Assembly: GCA_017656235.1 (NCBI GenBank)
Contig: JACDOF010000015.1
Location: 1 to 64,000 of the forward strand
DNA length: 64,000 nucleotides
Source of the DNA: Brevibacillus sp.
Lineage (GTDB): Bacteria; Bacillota; Bacilli; Brevibacillales; Brevibacillaceae
Reading direction: 5' to 3'
Below the pieces are notes generated by a model that was not told the origin of the DNA, searched no databases, and saw nothing but the letters and a program-made list of their open reading frames with translations. Made by a program: the position numbers and the translations under genes. How positions within the stretch are numbered: position 1 is the stretch's first letter; each line of letters opens with the position of its first letter. Shown one piece after another: positions 34,208 to 45,530 of this stretch.

Positions 34208-37200
34208 CTATCCAATCGTCGGAATCTCTTCGGCAGCAGTTGCTTTGCGTTTGCGCCTGCGGTTTTTAAACTTGCGGCCGATGTCGTCAAACCAGGTATA
34301 GACAACCGGTACCAACACCAGCGTAATCAGTGTGGAGAAACTTAACCCGAATACGACAACCACGGCCATCGGGGCATTGGACTCGTTTCCTTCCCCGCCG
34401 CCGAAGGCAAGCGGCAAAATCGCCAGGATCGTGGCCAGCGTGGTCATGGTAATCGGACGCAGGCGAAGCGGTCCAGCTTTCAGTATCGCTTCGTTGCGCT
34501 CCATTCCTCTGCTGCGCAGCGTATTGACATAGTCGATCAGAACGATCGCGTTGTTGACGACGATACCAATCAGCAGGATATAACCGATCAGCGCCGGCAC
34601 GCTCAGCGTCTTGCCCGTAACCAGGAGCCCTACGACCACCCCGATAAACGTTGGCGGGATGGAAAACATGATCACAAACGGCGTAAACAAGGACTCAAAC
34701 TGTCCTGCCATGACCATGTACACGAGGACGATCGAGAGGATGATCGCCAATCCCAGGCTGGCGAACGACTCGGCCATCTCTTGGCTTTGCCCGCCGAATT
34801 CGATTGAATAGCCATCGGGCAGATTCAGCTTGCTCAATCGCTCCTGAATGTCCCGGTTGATCGAACCGAGGTCTCGGCCGGCAATGTCACCGGTAATCGT
34901 GATCTCCCGTGTCTGGTTGGCCCGTTTGATCAACTGCGGCACGTCCTCCTGGACAATGCTGGCCACGGACGTGAGCGCAATCTGCGCGCCGCCGGGGGTC
35001 GGAATCCGCAGCCGCTGCAGATATGAGATATCCTCCTGGAAGTCGCGCGGCATCATCAACCGGACGTCAATCTGATCGTCGCCGGTTTGATAGGTGGTGA
35101 CGGTTTGCCCTTGAAACGCCGTTCTGACACTGGACAGGATCTGCCCGGTGGTCAGGCCGTAGTAACTCGCTTTGGCCGGATCAACCACGACTTGAATCTC
35201 GCGGCGTTTCTCTTCCAGCGTAGAGGTAACGTTGCGGGTCCCCTCCACCTGCTTCACTTCGCCGACGATGATGCTGCTGATGTCCTCCAACACATCGAGA
35301 TCATCGCCGCGCAAGCTGATTTGAATCGGTTCGCCCACTCCGCCGCCGCTTTCATTCGCTTCTTCTACCCTGATTTCCGCACCCGCGATGTGGGCGAGCT
35401 TCTCGCGCAGATATTCCGCGACCTCAGCCGTCGGGAGTGGCCGCTCGTCTTTATTGATCAGGGTAACGTCTACCTGTGCCCGATTCGTCGCGGCAAGGGC
35501 CAAAACGTTTGCCGGGCCGCCGCTGCCGATGGACGTGTACATTTCTTTAAAACCAGGCGTTTCTTTGGCGATTTCCTCAATCTGGGCAACCACTTTCTCG
35601 GTTTCCTCCAGCACCGTACCGTTGGGCAGTTCCACCGAGATCGAGACTTTCCCTTCGTCAAATGCCGGCATGAATTCCATCCCGACCAAACCGACTAGCG
35701 AACTGGCTCCGACAAACAGCGCAATGGTCGCTGCCAAGATCGTCTTGCGATGGCCCAAAGCCCACTTCAGGAAACGGCCGTAGCCTTTTGCCACTTTCTC
35801 AAAGCCGATGTTAAACCAAACGGCCGGATTAAACCCCCGGTACTTTCCGGAGTGATACAGCTCTTCATCCGGAATACGCTTCAGCCAGCGTGCACTGAGC
35901 ATCGGAACCAGTGCCATGGATACAACCAATGCGGCGATATGTGAATAGACAACGGTCAATGCCAGCGGACCGAAGATCTCGGATGCAATCCCTTCTACGA
36001 ACACGATCGGCAGAAAGACGCAGATTTGTGCCAAAGCGGAGGCCATCACCGCGTTCCCTACCTCGCGGGAACCGAACAGGGCAGCCTCTACCATTCCTTT
36101 GCCCTCCTGGCGATGGCGGAAAATGTTCTCCAGGATGACGACGGCAAAGTCAACCAGCGACCCCAAACCGAGCAGCAGACCCATCAACGAAATCAGGTTG
36201 ATGGTCTGACCGGTAAAGTACATCAGACAGAAGGTGGCCACCACTGATATGGGCAGCACAATCGAGGCGACCAGCGTCGAACGGAAATTGTTCAGAAACA
36301 GGTAAAGGATCAGCACGGAAAAGAATCCACCGATCAGCGCATGCTCACCGACGGTGTAGATGGAATCCTTGACAAACTGCGAAGTATCGCTCACAAGATT
36401 GACTTTGATATGCTGCGGCAAATCGGCCTGCAGATCGGCAACCACCTCTTTTACCTGGTCGGCCACCGTGATCGTGTTGCCGCCCGATGATTTGGTGACG
36501 CTGATGCCGACACTTGGCACCCCGTTAAAGTACGCCTTCTGGGTTACTTCCTTATACGTGTCCGATACAGTGGCGATGTGCTTCAACGCGATGCTGCCCT
36601 GCTGCAGGGGGATCGGCGTTTCCCCAATCACTTCTGTACTTTTGTACTCACCCTGTACGCGAATGCTCAGCCTCTCGTCGCCGATACGGACCACGCCGGC
36701 TGCCCCGGACAGGTTTGTGGCCGAAAGCGCTTGTCGGACCTGGTCGATGCTTAACCCGTACGCAGCCAACCGGTCGGGATCAAGAACCACGTCAATAACC
36801 CGCTCTTTGCCGCCGGTAACACTGACGGAAGCAACCCCGTCAATTCGTTCCAGCCGCGGTTTGATGACGTCCTCGGCAATCGATTTCAGCTTGGCTGTAT
36901 CTTCCTCGCCGGTCAGCGAGTACGTGATGATGGGCAGGCTGTTTGGATCAAACTTGAGAATGCGGGGGGAATTGGCCGAATCAGGCAGAATTCCGCGAAT
37001 AAGGTCCACCTTGTCGCGCATATCCAGCGTAGCCTGATTCAAATCCGTTCCCCAGTTAAACTCCACGATTACCTGTGAAGCCCCCTCTGCCGAGTTGGAG
37101 GAAATCTGCTTCACATTGGGGACGGTTCCCATCGCTTCCTCGATGGGGCGGGTAATCAGCTTCTCCACTTCGGCGGGAGGACTCCCTTCCGCGCTGGTCA

Positions 37201-37342
37201 CCACGACCGCCACCGGAAAGTTTAAATCGGGAAAGAGCTCAACCGCTAACTTTGGCAGTGACACGAACCCAAAAATCAGCAGAGCGATGACCAGCATCAA
37301 GATCGTTACCGGTCGTCTGATGGAAACCTCGGAAAGCTTCAT
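34208..37342 (-). CDS. RND-family efflux transporter (SwrC/AcrB-like)
   Basis: A 1044-residue proton-driven exporter with two groups of six helices (helices 1 and 7 near residues 12-30 and 520-540) each followed by a large extracytoplasmic loop, starting MKLSEVSIRRPVTILMLVIALLIFG and including GLLLGLGSLVDFAVVILENI in helix 4, where the proton-relay acidic residue lies. In Gram-positives such pumps (SwrC of B. subtilis) expel surfactin-like amphiphiles and steroids. Operon with the fusion protein, downstream of a MarR regulator by 150 bases, on the same strand. Confidence 0.92.
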   Translation of the reverse strand: MKLSEVSIRRPVTILMLVIALLIFGFVSLPKLAVELFPDLNFPVAVVVTSAEGSPPAEVEKLITRPIEEAMGTVPNVKQISSNSAEGASQVIVEFNWGTDLNQATLDMRDKVDLIRGILPDSANSPRILKFDPNSLPIITYSLTGEEDTAKLKSIAEDVIKPRLERIDGVASVSVTGGKERVIDVVLDPDRLAAYGLSIDQVRQALSATNLSGAAGVVRIGDERLSIRVQGEYKSTEVIGETPIPLQQGSIALKHIATVSDTYKEVTQKAYFNGVPSVGISVTKSSGGNTITVADQVKEVVADLQADLPQHIKVNLVSDTSQFVKDSIYTVGEHALIGGFFSVLILYLFLNNFRSTLVASIVLPISVVATFCLMYFTGQTINLISLMGLLLGLGSLVDFAVVILENIFRHRQEGKGMVEAALFGSREVGNAVMASALAQICVFLPIVFVEGIASEIFGPLALTVVYSHIAALVVSMALVPMLSARWLKRIPDEELYHSGKYRGFNPAVWFNIGFEKVAKGYGRFLKWALGHRKTILAATIALFVGASSLVGLVGMEFMPAFDEGKVSISVELPNGTVLEETEKVVAQIEEIAKETPGFKEMYTSIGSGGPANVLALAATNRAQVDVTLINKDERPLPTAEVAEYLREKLAHIAGAEIRVEEANESGGGVGEPIQISLRGDDLDVLEDISSIIVGEVKQVEGTRNVTSTLEEKRREIQVVVDPAKASYYGLTTGQILSSVRTAFQGQTVTTYQTGDDQIDVRLMMPRDFQEDISYLQRLRIPTPGGAQIALTSVASIVQEDVPQLIKRANQTREITITGDIAGRDLGSINRDIQERLSKLNLPDGYSIEFGGQSQEMAESFASLGLAIILSIVLVYMVMAGQFESLFTPFVIMFSIPPTFIGVVVGLLVTGKTLSVPALIGYILLIGIVVNNAIVLIDYVNTLRSRGMERNEAILKAGPLRLRPITMTTLATILAILPLAFGGGEGNESNAPMAVVVVFGLSFSTLITLVLVPVVYTWFDDIGRKFKNRRRKRKATAAEEIPTIG

Positions 37343-37492
37343 TTTCGTCCACTACCCCTTTCTCTCCACTACGTATCACAATTTCTCAGGCACAGAATAA
37401 AGCAGGTGCAGCAAGCGGACCTGCTCATCCCTTCTTCGAAATGCCGGTATTGGCTTGAGAGAGCTGCCTGTCGTCCCGACGGATGCACGGCT

Positions 37493-37945
37493 TCACTTCC
37501 TCTCTTGTTCCGCATGTGTCGCTCGGTTTTCCCTGAGATACGCGTTGATCAGCACGAGGGATTCGCAGATTTGGTTTACCTCTTCCACCGGCATCCCTTT
37601 GAACATCTCGCCGATGTAGGTTTTGCGCAGAAATGGCAGACGTGACTCCAATTCAGCCCTGTCCCGGGCAGGATATACCCAAACCACGCGCCGATCGTGT
37701 TGATCCTTTTTTCTGACCACGTAACCGTCCCGCTCCAGGCGATCGACCACACCGGAAATCGTGCTGTACGGCAGGGCGGACACTTTGCTTAAGTCGCCGA
37801 TTGTCTTGGGCGACTCCAGGATGTGATAGAGGATAAAGACTTCCACATTGGAAACCTCGTATTGCGAGAAGACTTCACTAAAGATGTCCTGAAACAACTT
37901 GTTTGTCTGAATCAGCAGGTCGGACAGTCGAACCAGGTGTTCCAT
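37493..37945 (-). CDS. MarR-family transcriptional regulator
   Basis: A 150-residue winged-helix protein: LYHILESPKTIGDLSKVSALPYSTISGVVDRLERDGYVVRKKDQHDRRVVWV contains the recognition helix and wing. ATG 37945 follows GAGGGGG. It precedes the RND pump and adaptor genes on the same strand, so it likely represses them and is lifted by an amphiphilic ligand. A 37-base inverted repeat just upstream is its probable operator. Confidence 0.9.
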   Translation of the reverse strand: MEHLVRLSDLLIQTNKLFQDIFSEVFSQYEVSNVEVFILYHILESPKTIGDLSKVSALPYSTISGVVDRLERDGYVVRKKDQHDRRVVWVYPARDRAELESRLPFLRKTYIGEMFKGMPVEEVNQICESLVLINAYLRENRATHAEQERK

Positions 37946-37959
37946 GGGTACCCCCTCAA

Positions 37960-37996
37960 ATATTTCGTCACTCGAACATTTCGAGCTACGAAATAT
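37960..37996. promoter_or_regulatory. Inverted-repeat operator of the MarR gene
   Basis: ATATTTCGT (37960-37968) and ACGAAATAT (37988-37996) frame a second palindrome CTCGAA...TTCGAG (37971-37985), together one long dyad immediately before the regulator's ribosome site. Typical of autorepression. Confidence 0.7.
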
Positions 37997-38139
37997 TATC
38001 TCACAACACTGGAAGCCGGGCAAGGGTGCGTGGTCAACCGCGTTCTCGTTCTGCTCACGTTACAAGAAAACAACAGCCAACCTCATTAGGAATTACGAAT
38101 GAGTTCTACCAGAATTTGTGACAATTCTATGAACAAAAC

Positions 38140-38364
38140 AAACCGTCGAATTGGTTCGACGGTCTCAGCGGGTGAACAAAGTGTCGTGAGCACGAGTGGG
38201 GCGTTTTTCGCGCCCACTCTCGGTGGCCAACCAGCGAAGAAGCAGTCCAGGACCGCTTCGGGATGGCGAAGCGGACTTGTCCGGCTCCATCGGAGGTTGG
38301 ACACGGAGTGAGGTAAGGAAAATGGCCGCCTTCCCCGTTGAACCTTCGGTTAATTCGACGGTTT
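38140..38364. repeat. Dispersed palindromic repeat, copy C (short, inverted)
   Basis: A 225-base element bounded by AAACCGTCGAATT (38140-38152) and its complement AATTCGACGGTTT (38352-38364). Its left half, 38176-38256, is the reverse complement of copy B 27102-27180, and its right half, 38267-38330, is the reverse complement of copy B 26661-26726. It is thus a copy-B-like element lacking the middle. The right terminus contains the moaC stop codon. Within 38161-38340 the halves themselves also pair, e.g. AGTGGGGCG with CGCCCACT near 38195-38218. The surrounding 37997-38139 holds nothing I can support. Confidence 0.85.
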
Positions 38365-38841
38365 GTCGGTACGGATGAAATCCCCGCTCTTTCCACCGGT
38401 TTTGGATACCAGATAAGTAGGCCCCAGAACCATTTCCTTGTCCATCGCTTTGCACATGTCGTACACGGTCAGGACGGCTGCACTCGCCGCAGTCAACGCC
38501 TCCATTTCGACACCTGTCCGGCCCGTGGTCTTCACCGTCGTCTCAACCATCAGGGTGTCCTCCCCGGCAAAAGCAAAGCGGATGTCGATACCTGAAAGCG
38601 GCAGCGGGTGGCACATGGGGATGATTTCCCACGTTTTTTTGGCCGCCATGATTCCCGCCACCTGAGCCACCGCCAGCACATCCCCCTTGTCCGTGCTCCC
38701 CTCGCGAATTCGCTGCAGTGTCTGCGGCTTCATCTTCACCTGGCTGCAGGCCACGGCAACCCGTTTGGTCGTTTCCTTATCCGAAACATCCACCATTTTC
38801 GCTCTGTTTTGTTCATTGAAATGAGTCAACTGATCGCTCAA
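38350..38841 (-). CDS. moaC: Cyclic pyranopterin monophosphate synthase
   Basis: Second step of molybdenum cofactor synthesis, forming cPMP. Motifs: [47 protein letters not shown] (active-site cysteine/histidine), [31 protein letters not shown] and [10 protein letters not shown]. The TTG at 38841 is preferred because GGGAGGG lies seven bases upstream and the resulting length (163) matches the family, whereas ATG 38880 has a poor site. The gene end overlaps a repeat element. The E1-like gene at 39193 is divergent, suggesting a small cofactor locus. Confidence 0.93.
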   Translation of the reverse strand: MSDQLTHFNEQNRAKMVDVSDKETTKRVAVACSQVKMKPQTLQRIREGSTDKGDVLAVAQVAGIMAAKKTWEIIPMCHPLPLSGIDIRFAFAGEDTLMVETTVKTTGRTGVEMEALTAASAAVLTVYDMCKAMDKEMVLGPTYLVSKTGGKSGDFIRTDKPSN

Positions 38842-39192
38842 CAGCTTTCCCTCCCGGTTGTACATCAATCCTGTCGGCATTTCTACCCTGTATTTTTGTA
38901 TCCTTCCCCATCTGCTTCCTTAAGGTATGGCAGTGGTGTGAAGAAAATCTCTTGTTCAATTCGCAGTGAAATCGAAAATCCCTTTTTTGGACTCTTCAGC
39001 GCTTTCGCGTTATCATGAAGCTAGGCACAGGTGGGTGTTGGACAGCACCCAAAACCGCCCTTTATCGGGAATGTTTGGCAAAGAGCTGCAACAAAACAGC
39101 CTGTATTGGACAAAAAGAATAGGAAGGGGAGGTGCGGGAAACTCTGCTCCCGCAGACCTGCATCCGCTTCCGCTGGAAAGGAAGAGGTTCAC

Positions 39193-40218
39193 GTGGATAT
39201 ACGTTACTCCCGTCAAATCCTGTTTGCCCCGATTGGCCCCACCGGTCAGGAGAAACTGGGGACAAGCCGGGTGGCCATCGTCGGCATGGGGGCATTGGGG
39301 ACCGTGCTCGCCAATCACATGGTCCGCGCCGGAATCGGTTTTGTGCGGCTGATCGATCGCGACTTTGTCGAACCGAGCAATCTGCAGCGGCAGATGCTGT
39401 ACGACGAGGATGACGCCAGACAGCACCTGCCCAAAGCGATGGCTGCCGGTGACAAGTTGAAGCGGATCAACTCGCAGGTCACGATCGAGCCCATCGTCGC
39501 CGATCTGACACCCTATAACGCAGAACGCTTGCTGACCGACGTCGATCTCGTCCTGGACGCGACCGACAATTTCCAGGTGCGCTATCTGATCAACGACGTG
39601 TGCGTAAAACATGAGATCCCCTGGGTATACGGCGGGGCTGTCAGTGCCAAGGGGATGTTTGCCGCCATCCGACCGGGCATCACACCTTGTCTGCGCTGCC
39701 TGTTTCCGGAGGCGCCCAAGCCGGGTGAGACGCCGACCTGTGACACGGCCGGCGTCATTGGACCGATCATCCACGTCATCGCCTCCTACCAGGCGGCGGA
39801 AGCGATGAAACTGCTGATCGGTGCCGACGATGCCCTCAATCCCCATCTGGAACACGTTGACCTGTGGCTCAACCAGCACCAGCAGCTGAGCATCTCCTCC
39901 GCCCGGCGCAGCGATTGTCCGACCTGCGGATTGCGGCAGTTTGTCTACCTTGAGCCCACTTCGGACGAGGGGCTGGCCACTTCCCTGTGCGGCCGCAATA
40001 CCATCCAGATCAGCCCTGCTGTGGAAACGCGGCTTGACCTGGAGCAGTTGGTCGAGCGACTGTCCCCTCTGGGCAAAGTGGAGCGGAATCCCTTTTTGCT
40101 CCGCTTTCACATCGGCGAGCATACGCTGGTCGTCTTTCCCGACGGACGGGTGCTGGTCCAGGGAACGGATGATCCGGCCCTGGCACGGTCGCTGCACGCC
40201 AGGTATATCGGAGCATAG
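39193..40218 (+). CDS. E1-like sulfur-carrier adenylyltransferase (MoeB/ThiF family)
   Basis: Adenylates the C-terminal glycine of MoaD or ThiS so that it can be thiocarboxylated. The nucleotide-binding motif GMGALGTVLANHMVRAG is near residue 33, catalytic Asp/Arg region DRDFVEPSNLQRQ near 57, DATDNFQVRYLIND near 120, and two zinc cysteine pairs CLRC and CPTC. A C-terminal extension of about 75 residues follows the last cysteine pair. GTG 39193 is preceded by GGAAAGGAAGAGG and gives 341 residues. Divergence from moaC favours a molybdopterin role (MoeB), but ThiF cannot be excluded. The 300-base leader contains hairpins that match no riboswitch I know. Confidence 0.85.
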   Translation: MDIRYSRQILFAPIGPTGQEKLGTSRVAIVGMGALGTVLANHMVRAGIGFVRLIDRDFVEPSNLQRQMLYDEDDARQHLPKAMAAGDKLKRINSQVTIEPIVADLTPYNAERLLTDVDLVLDATDNFQVRYLINDVCVKHEIPWVYGGAVSAKGMFAAIRPGITPCLRCLFPEAPKPGETPTCDTAGVIGPIIHVIASYQAAEAMKLLIGADDALNPHLEHVDLWLNQHQQLSISSARRSDCPTCGLRQFVYLEPTSDEGLATSLCGRNTIQISPAVETRLDLEQLVERLSPLGKVERNPFLLRFHIGEHTLVVFPDGRVLVQGTDDPALARSLHARYIGA

Positions 40219-40393
40219 GGAGGCAAGCTGGGTGTTGATGAACTTTTTGTTACCATCCTGTGAAAATTCCTATGGTAGATGTAACACAAATCGAGTATAA
40301 TGGAGGCGTAACGGTAGAAACGAAACTTGGTTTCATCTGATGAAACATCATCGTTTCCACAGTACTGCGACACGAACAAGGAGGGTGATCGGT

Positions 40394-43123
<2,730 letters not shown>

Positions 43124-43154
43124 TCGACTTCAAACCGTACCGCACGAGAAATGC

Positions 43155-43189
43155 AAAGAGGACACCTTTTGCGAGGTGTCCTCTTTTTT
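43155..43189 (+). terminator. Intrinsic terminator of acnA
   Basis: AAAGAGGACACCT (43155-43167) pairs with AGGTGTCCTCTTT (43174-43186), ending in T6. Its A tract also allows use by the convergent MerR-type gene. Confidence 0.85.
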
Positions 43190-43201
43190 GACTATAGGCG
43201 C

Positions 43202-43954
43202 TTACGAATCCTGCTTGTTCGCCCGGTAGATCGCCAGCGCCTGTTCGATAAAGCCCCCTTCCTCTTTGCCGTAAGGAGCGGGAAAAGCCGAATGGGCGTA
43301 CAGCTTTTTCAGTCCTTCCTCGATTTCCGGATCGCCCTGGGTAAACTCGTACACCAGCTCATCAAATCGCTTGGCCAAAACCTGTACCTCCGCACTGGCC
43401 GGATCTTTTCCTTCCGCGTAAGCCTGCTTCATGTCGCGAATCAAATCGGCCCAGCGCTGCGCGTCCCGCTTCTGCTCTTCTTCGGAGTAGTTTTTTTGCC
43501 GTTCCTCCAGTTTTCTGATCGCACTTTCGGAATAATACTGCTTCCACCAGTCTTTCTCTTCCATTTGCATCGCCTTGATCAGAGTGGCTGCCAGATTCCA
43601 ATCAACGGCCGATTCGCCCTGTACGGCCATCTGTGCGTACTCGATCGCTGCGATCACCGCATCAAGCTGTCTTTGTTTGGCCAACAGCATCTCTTTTTGC
43701 ACGCGCAGAGACTCGGAAAAGGAAAGCGCCTGCCCGTCCAACAGCCGCCGGATCGTCTCCAGCGGAAAGCCAAGAAACTTGAGGGCCATGATCTGCTGCA
43801 GCCTGATCAGGTCACGATCCGTATACAGACGGAAGCCTGTATCCGTATGTGCCGACGGGACAAGCAGTCCCACCTTGTCGTAGTAACGCAGCGTGCGGAT
43901 GGTCACACCCGCTTTTTTGGCGAATGCGCCGGTGTGGTAGTAGCGCTGATCCAA
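43202..43954 (-). CDS. MerR-family regulator with TipAS-like drug-binding domain
   Basis: A 250-residue TipA/Mta-like activator. N-terminal winged HTH YHTGAFAKKAGVTIRTLRYYDKVGLL, a coiled coil around residues 80-110 and a C-terminal TipAS domain (WWKQYYSESAIRKLEERQKNYSEEE... and FTQGDPEIEEGLKKLYAH). Relatives bind hydrophobic or thiopeptide drugs and induce their own gene and exporters. ATG 43954 follows AAAGGAGGG. Its own promoter has the 19-base spacer characteristic of MerR targets. Confidence 0.9.
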   Translation of the reverse strand: MDQRYYHTGAFAKKAGVTIRTLRYYDKVGLLVPSAHTDTGFRLYTDRDLIRLQQIMALKFLGFPLETIRRLLDGQALSFSESLRVQKEMLLAKQRQLDAVIAAIEYAQMAVQGESAVDWNLAATLIKAMQMEEKDWWKQYYSESAIRKLEERQKNYSEEEQKRDAQRWADLIRDMKQAYAEGKDPASAEVQVLAKRFDELVYEFTQGDPEIEEGLKKLYAHSAFPAPYGKEEGGFIEQALAIYRANKQDS

Positions 43955-43977
43955 GGCCTTCCCTCCTTTCGACTCCG

Positions 43978-44008
43978 ATCATAAAAGATGACGTTACGTC
44001 ACAGGCAA
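43978..44008 (-). promoter_or_regulatory. MerR-type promoter with 19-base spacer
   Basis: On the minus strand TTGCCT (44003-44008) and TATGAT (43978-43983) are spaced 19 bases, with the dyad TGACGTAACGTCA centred in the spacer. Over-long spacer plus central dyad is the hallmark of MerR-family activation, here autoregulation. Confidence 0.75.
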
Positions 44009-44081
44009 GGGGGGAATCAGCAAATTTATTGTTTCCATCACTTCCAGATTTCGTACAATGGTAAAGAAGGAGTGATTCGAG

Positions 44082-44287
44082 ATGGAACTGCTCATGATTC
44101 TGGCTCAACCTACGCCAAACTCTTGGCAAACGGATTCCGCTGCCGGATGGAACACTCCTCCCCGCTGTTCAGTCATTCGGAGATGGTGGGACATGCACGC
44201 AGTTTCACCCTGGGGCGGGTGTACGTGGCCAAAGGGCAGTATGCGGCGGCTTGTCGGCTTTTGCTGGAGTTGCAGGCTGGGGAGTAG
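44082..44287 (+). pseudogene. DUF2007-like small protein gene with frameshift
   Basis: AAGGAG precedes ATG 44082, which starts MELLMILA; after about 25 bases the homologous frame shifts by one, continuing as TYAKLLANGFRCRMEHSS and, further on, SFTLGRVYVAKGQYAAACRLLLEL to 44287. The intact paralogue at 57779-58069 starts MELLSILL and has YAYLQANGIRCRLRT...VRVEVSKKDRNKAYELL, so both pieces belong to one gene. Either a real frameshift or a sequence error near 44105-44115. Confidence 0.6.
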
Positions 44288-44315
44288 AGCAGAAAACGGG
44301 AATGGTTTTGCTTCT

Positions 44316-45347
44316 TTATCCCATCATTGACTCCAACATTCCCTGCTTCGCTTCTTCCAATCGAAAAAGGACAGGAACACGTTCGATTTTGATCTTCAAC
44401 GCTTTTGCCGTTAACTCGAACAGATCATAAGTCTCCATATTGGACACGAATATTCGCTGCGGTTTTCCACCCGATTTTTCAATTAACTGCAAAAAATGTT
44501 GAATGAACTCCTCCAGGTTATCCCTTCCTTTAAGGATGTGAAATCCATACACATAACCCGTATCACGATCGATCCACATGGTCATACGCGGATAATACGG
44601 CCTTTCTTTGTCTCTGATCGGAAACGGTGCAAAGAAACAATCAACCTCCCAGGCCCCCAATTTCCTCTGTACCGCGTCTGAGATACGTTTCAGGTGCAAT
44701 TCATCCTGATACTTCACTTTGACCGGCGGTTTAACTGGAATCGGATCAGGTTTCAACCATTCATCTTCCCAGGTTCCATCTTCTCTCTGAACTCGTACGA
44801 GATACATTCCCTTGTTCGGAGGCTGCAGCAAGAAAGGATTCTCTTTTACTCTTACAGCCATATGACAAGCTTGTTCCAAAGCAACAGTCAAAAAGCGAAC
44901 CTGATCCGCTTGAAGGAACCAGGGAAAAAATCCCGGTTCATATGAACGAAACATTGGCCATGCATTTGCTCCCCGAAATTTGAGTCCCAGTTGTTTAATC
45001 TCGTTACGGTCACGCTGTTCCAGTGCATCTCGATTTTCAAAAGAAGCTTGCAGACATTTTTGGATGTACAACAGCTTGTCCGTTTCTATACTTCCTTCTT
45101 GAATGCGATACATTCCCTCCAAGCCTTCGCTGCCCAGATATACATTAAGGGCGAATACTTCCCCCAACGCTCCCAGCACACAGCAGTACCCGATTTCTCC
45201 TGTCTCGGGATTCTGTACACCGAAAAGATCCGTATCATCCATCCAATTCCAACACTCTAATTTTTTAAAAGCAATCGCAGCCTCGTATAATTTTTGCAGT
45301 TCAATTAATGTGGGTTGCAAGCTACGTGACCTCCCCAATCCATTCAT
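44316..45347 (-). CDS. DUF6930/DUF7309-like protein next to the CRISPR array
   Basis: A 343-residue soluble protein. The N-terminal half (ATIAFKKLECWNWMDDTDLFGV-like opening, GYCCVLGALGEVFALNVYLGSEGL near residue 55) and the C-terminal half (RMTMWIDRDTGYVYGFHIL, FIQHFLQLIEKSGGKPQRIFV) recall the paired DUF7309-DUF6930 architecture found in Bacillales; function unknown. No nuclease or nucleic-acid motif is evident. ATG start at 45347 with a weak ribosome site. It lies 184 bases from the CRISPR array, on the strand of array transcription; 45348-45530 holds no gene. A role in defence is not shown. Confidence 0.65.
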   Translation of the reverse strand: MNGLGRSRSLQPTLIELQKLYEAAIAFKKLECWNWMDDTDLFGVQNPETGEIGYCCVLGALGEVFALNVYLGSEGLEGMYRIQEGSIETDKLLYIQKCLQASFENRDALEQRDRNEIKQLGLKFRGANAWPMFRSYEPGFFPWFLQADQVRFLTVALEQACHMAVRVKENPFLLQPPNKGMYLVRVQREDGTWEDEWLKPDPIPVKPPVKVKYQDELHLKRISDAVQRKLGAWEVDCFFAPFPIRDKERPYYPRMTMWIDRDTGYVYGFHILKGRDNLEEFIQHFLQLIEKSGGKPQRIFVSNMETYDLFELTAKALKIKIERVPVLFRLEEAKQGMLESMMG

Positions 45348-45530
45348 ATGCTTGATTAAGATATGGAAGATTTATCCCCACCATATTTCTCCTCTTAATT
45401 GTGTCCTCATGCTTGCTCTCAGGATATAAAAGACTTGTTCTTTCCCTGCCATTCCTCAAAACCTTGTTTGTTCCAGGTATTAGAAATCATTCCTTGGTCC
45501 ATCTTTGACGATGAAATATACTCAATGTTT

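Noticed and set aside
39000-39192. TPP or molybdenum-cofactor riboswitch upstream of the MoeB/ThiF-type gene
   Set aside because: Hairpins are present but the conserved core sequences of either class are not.
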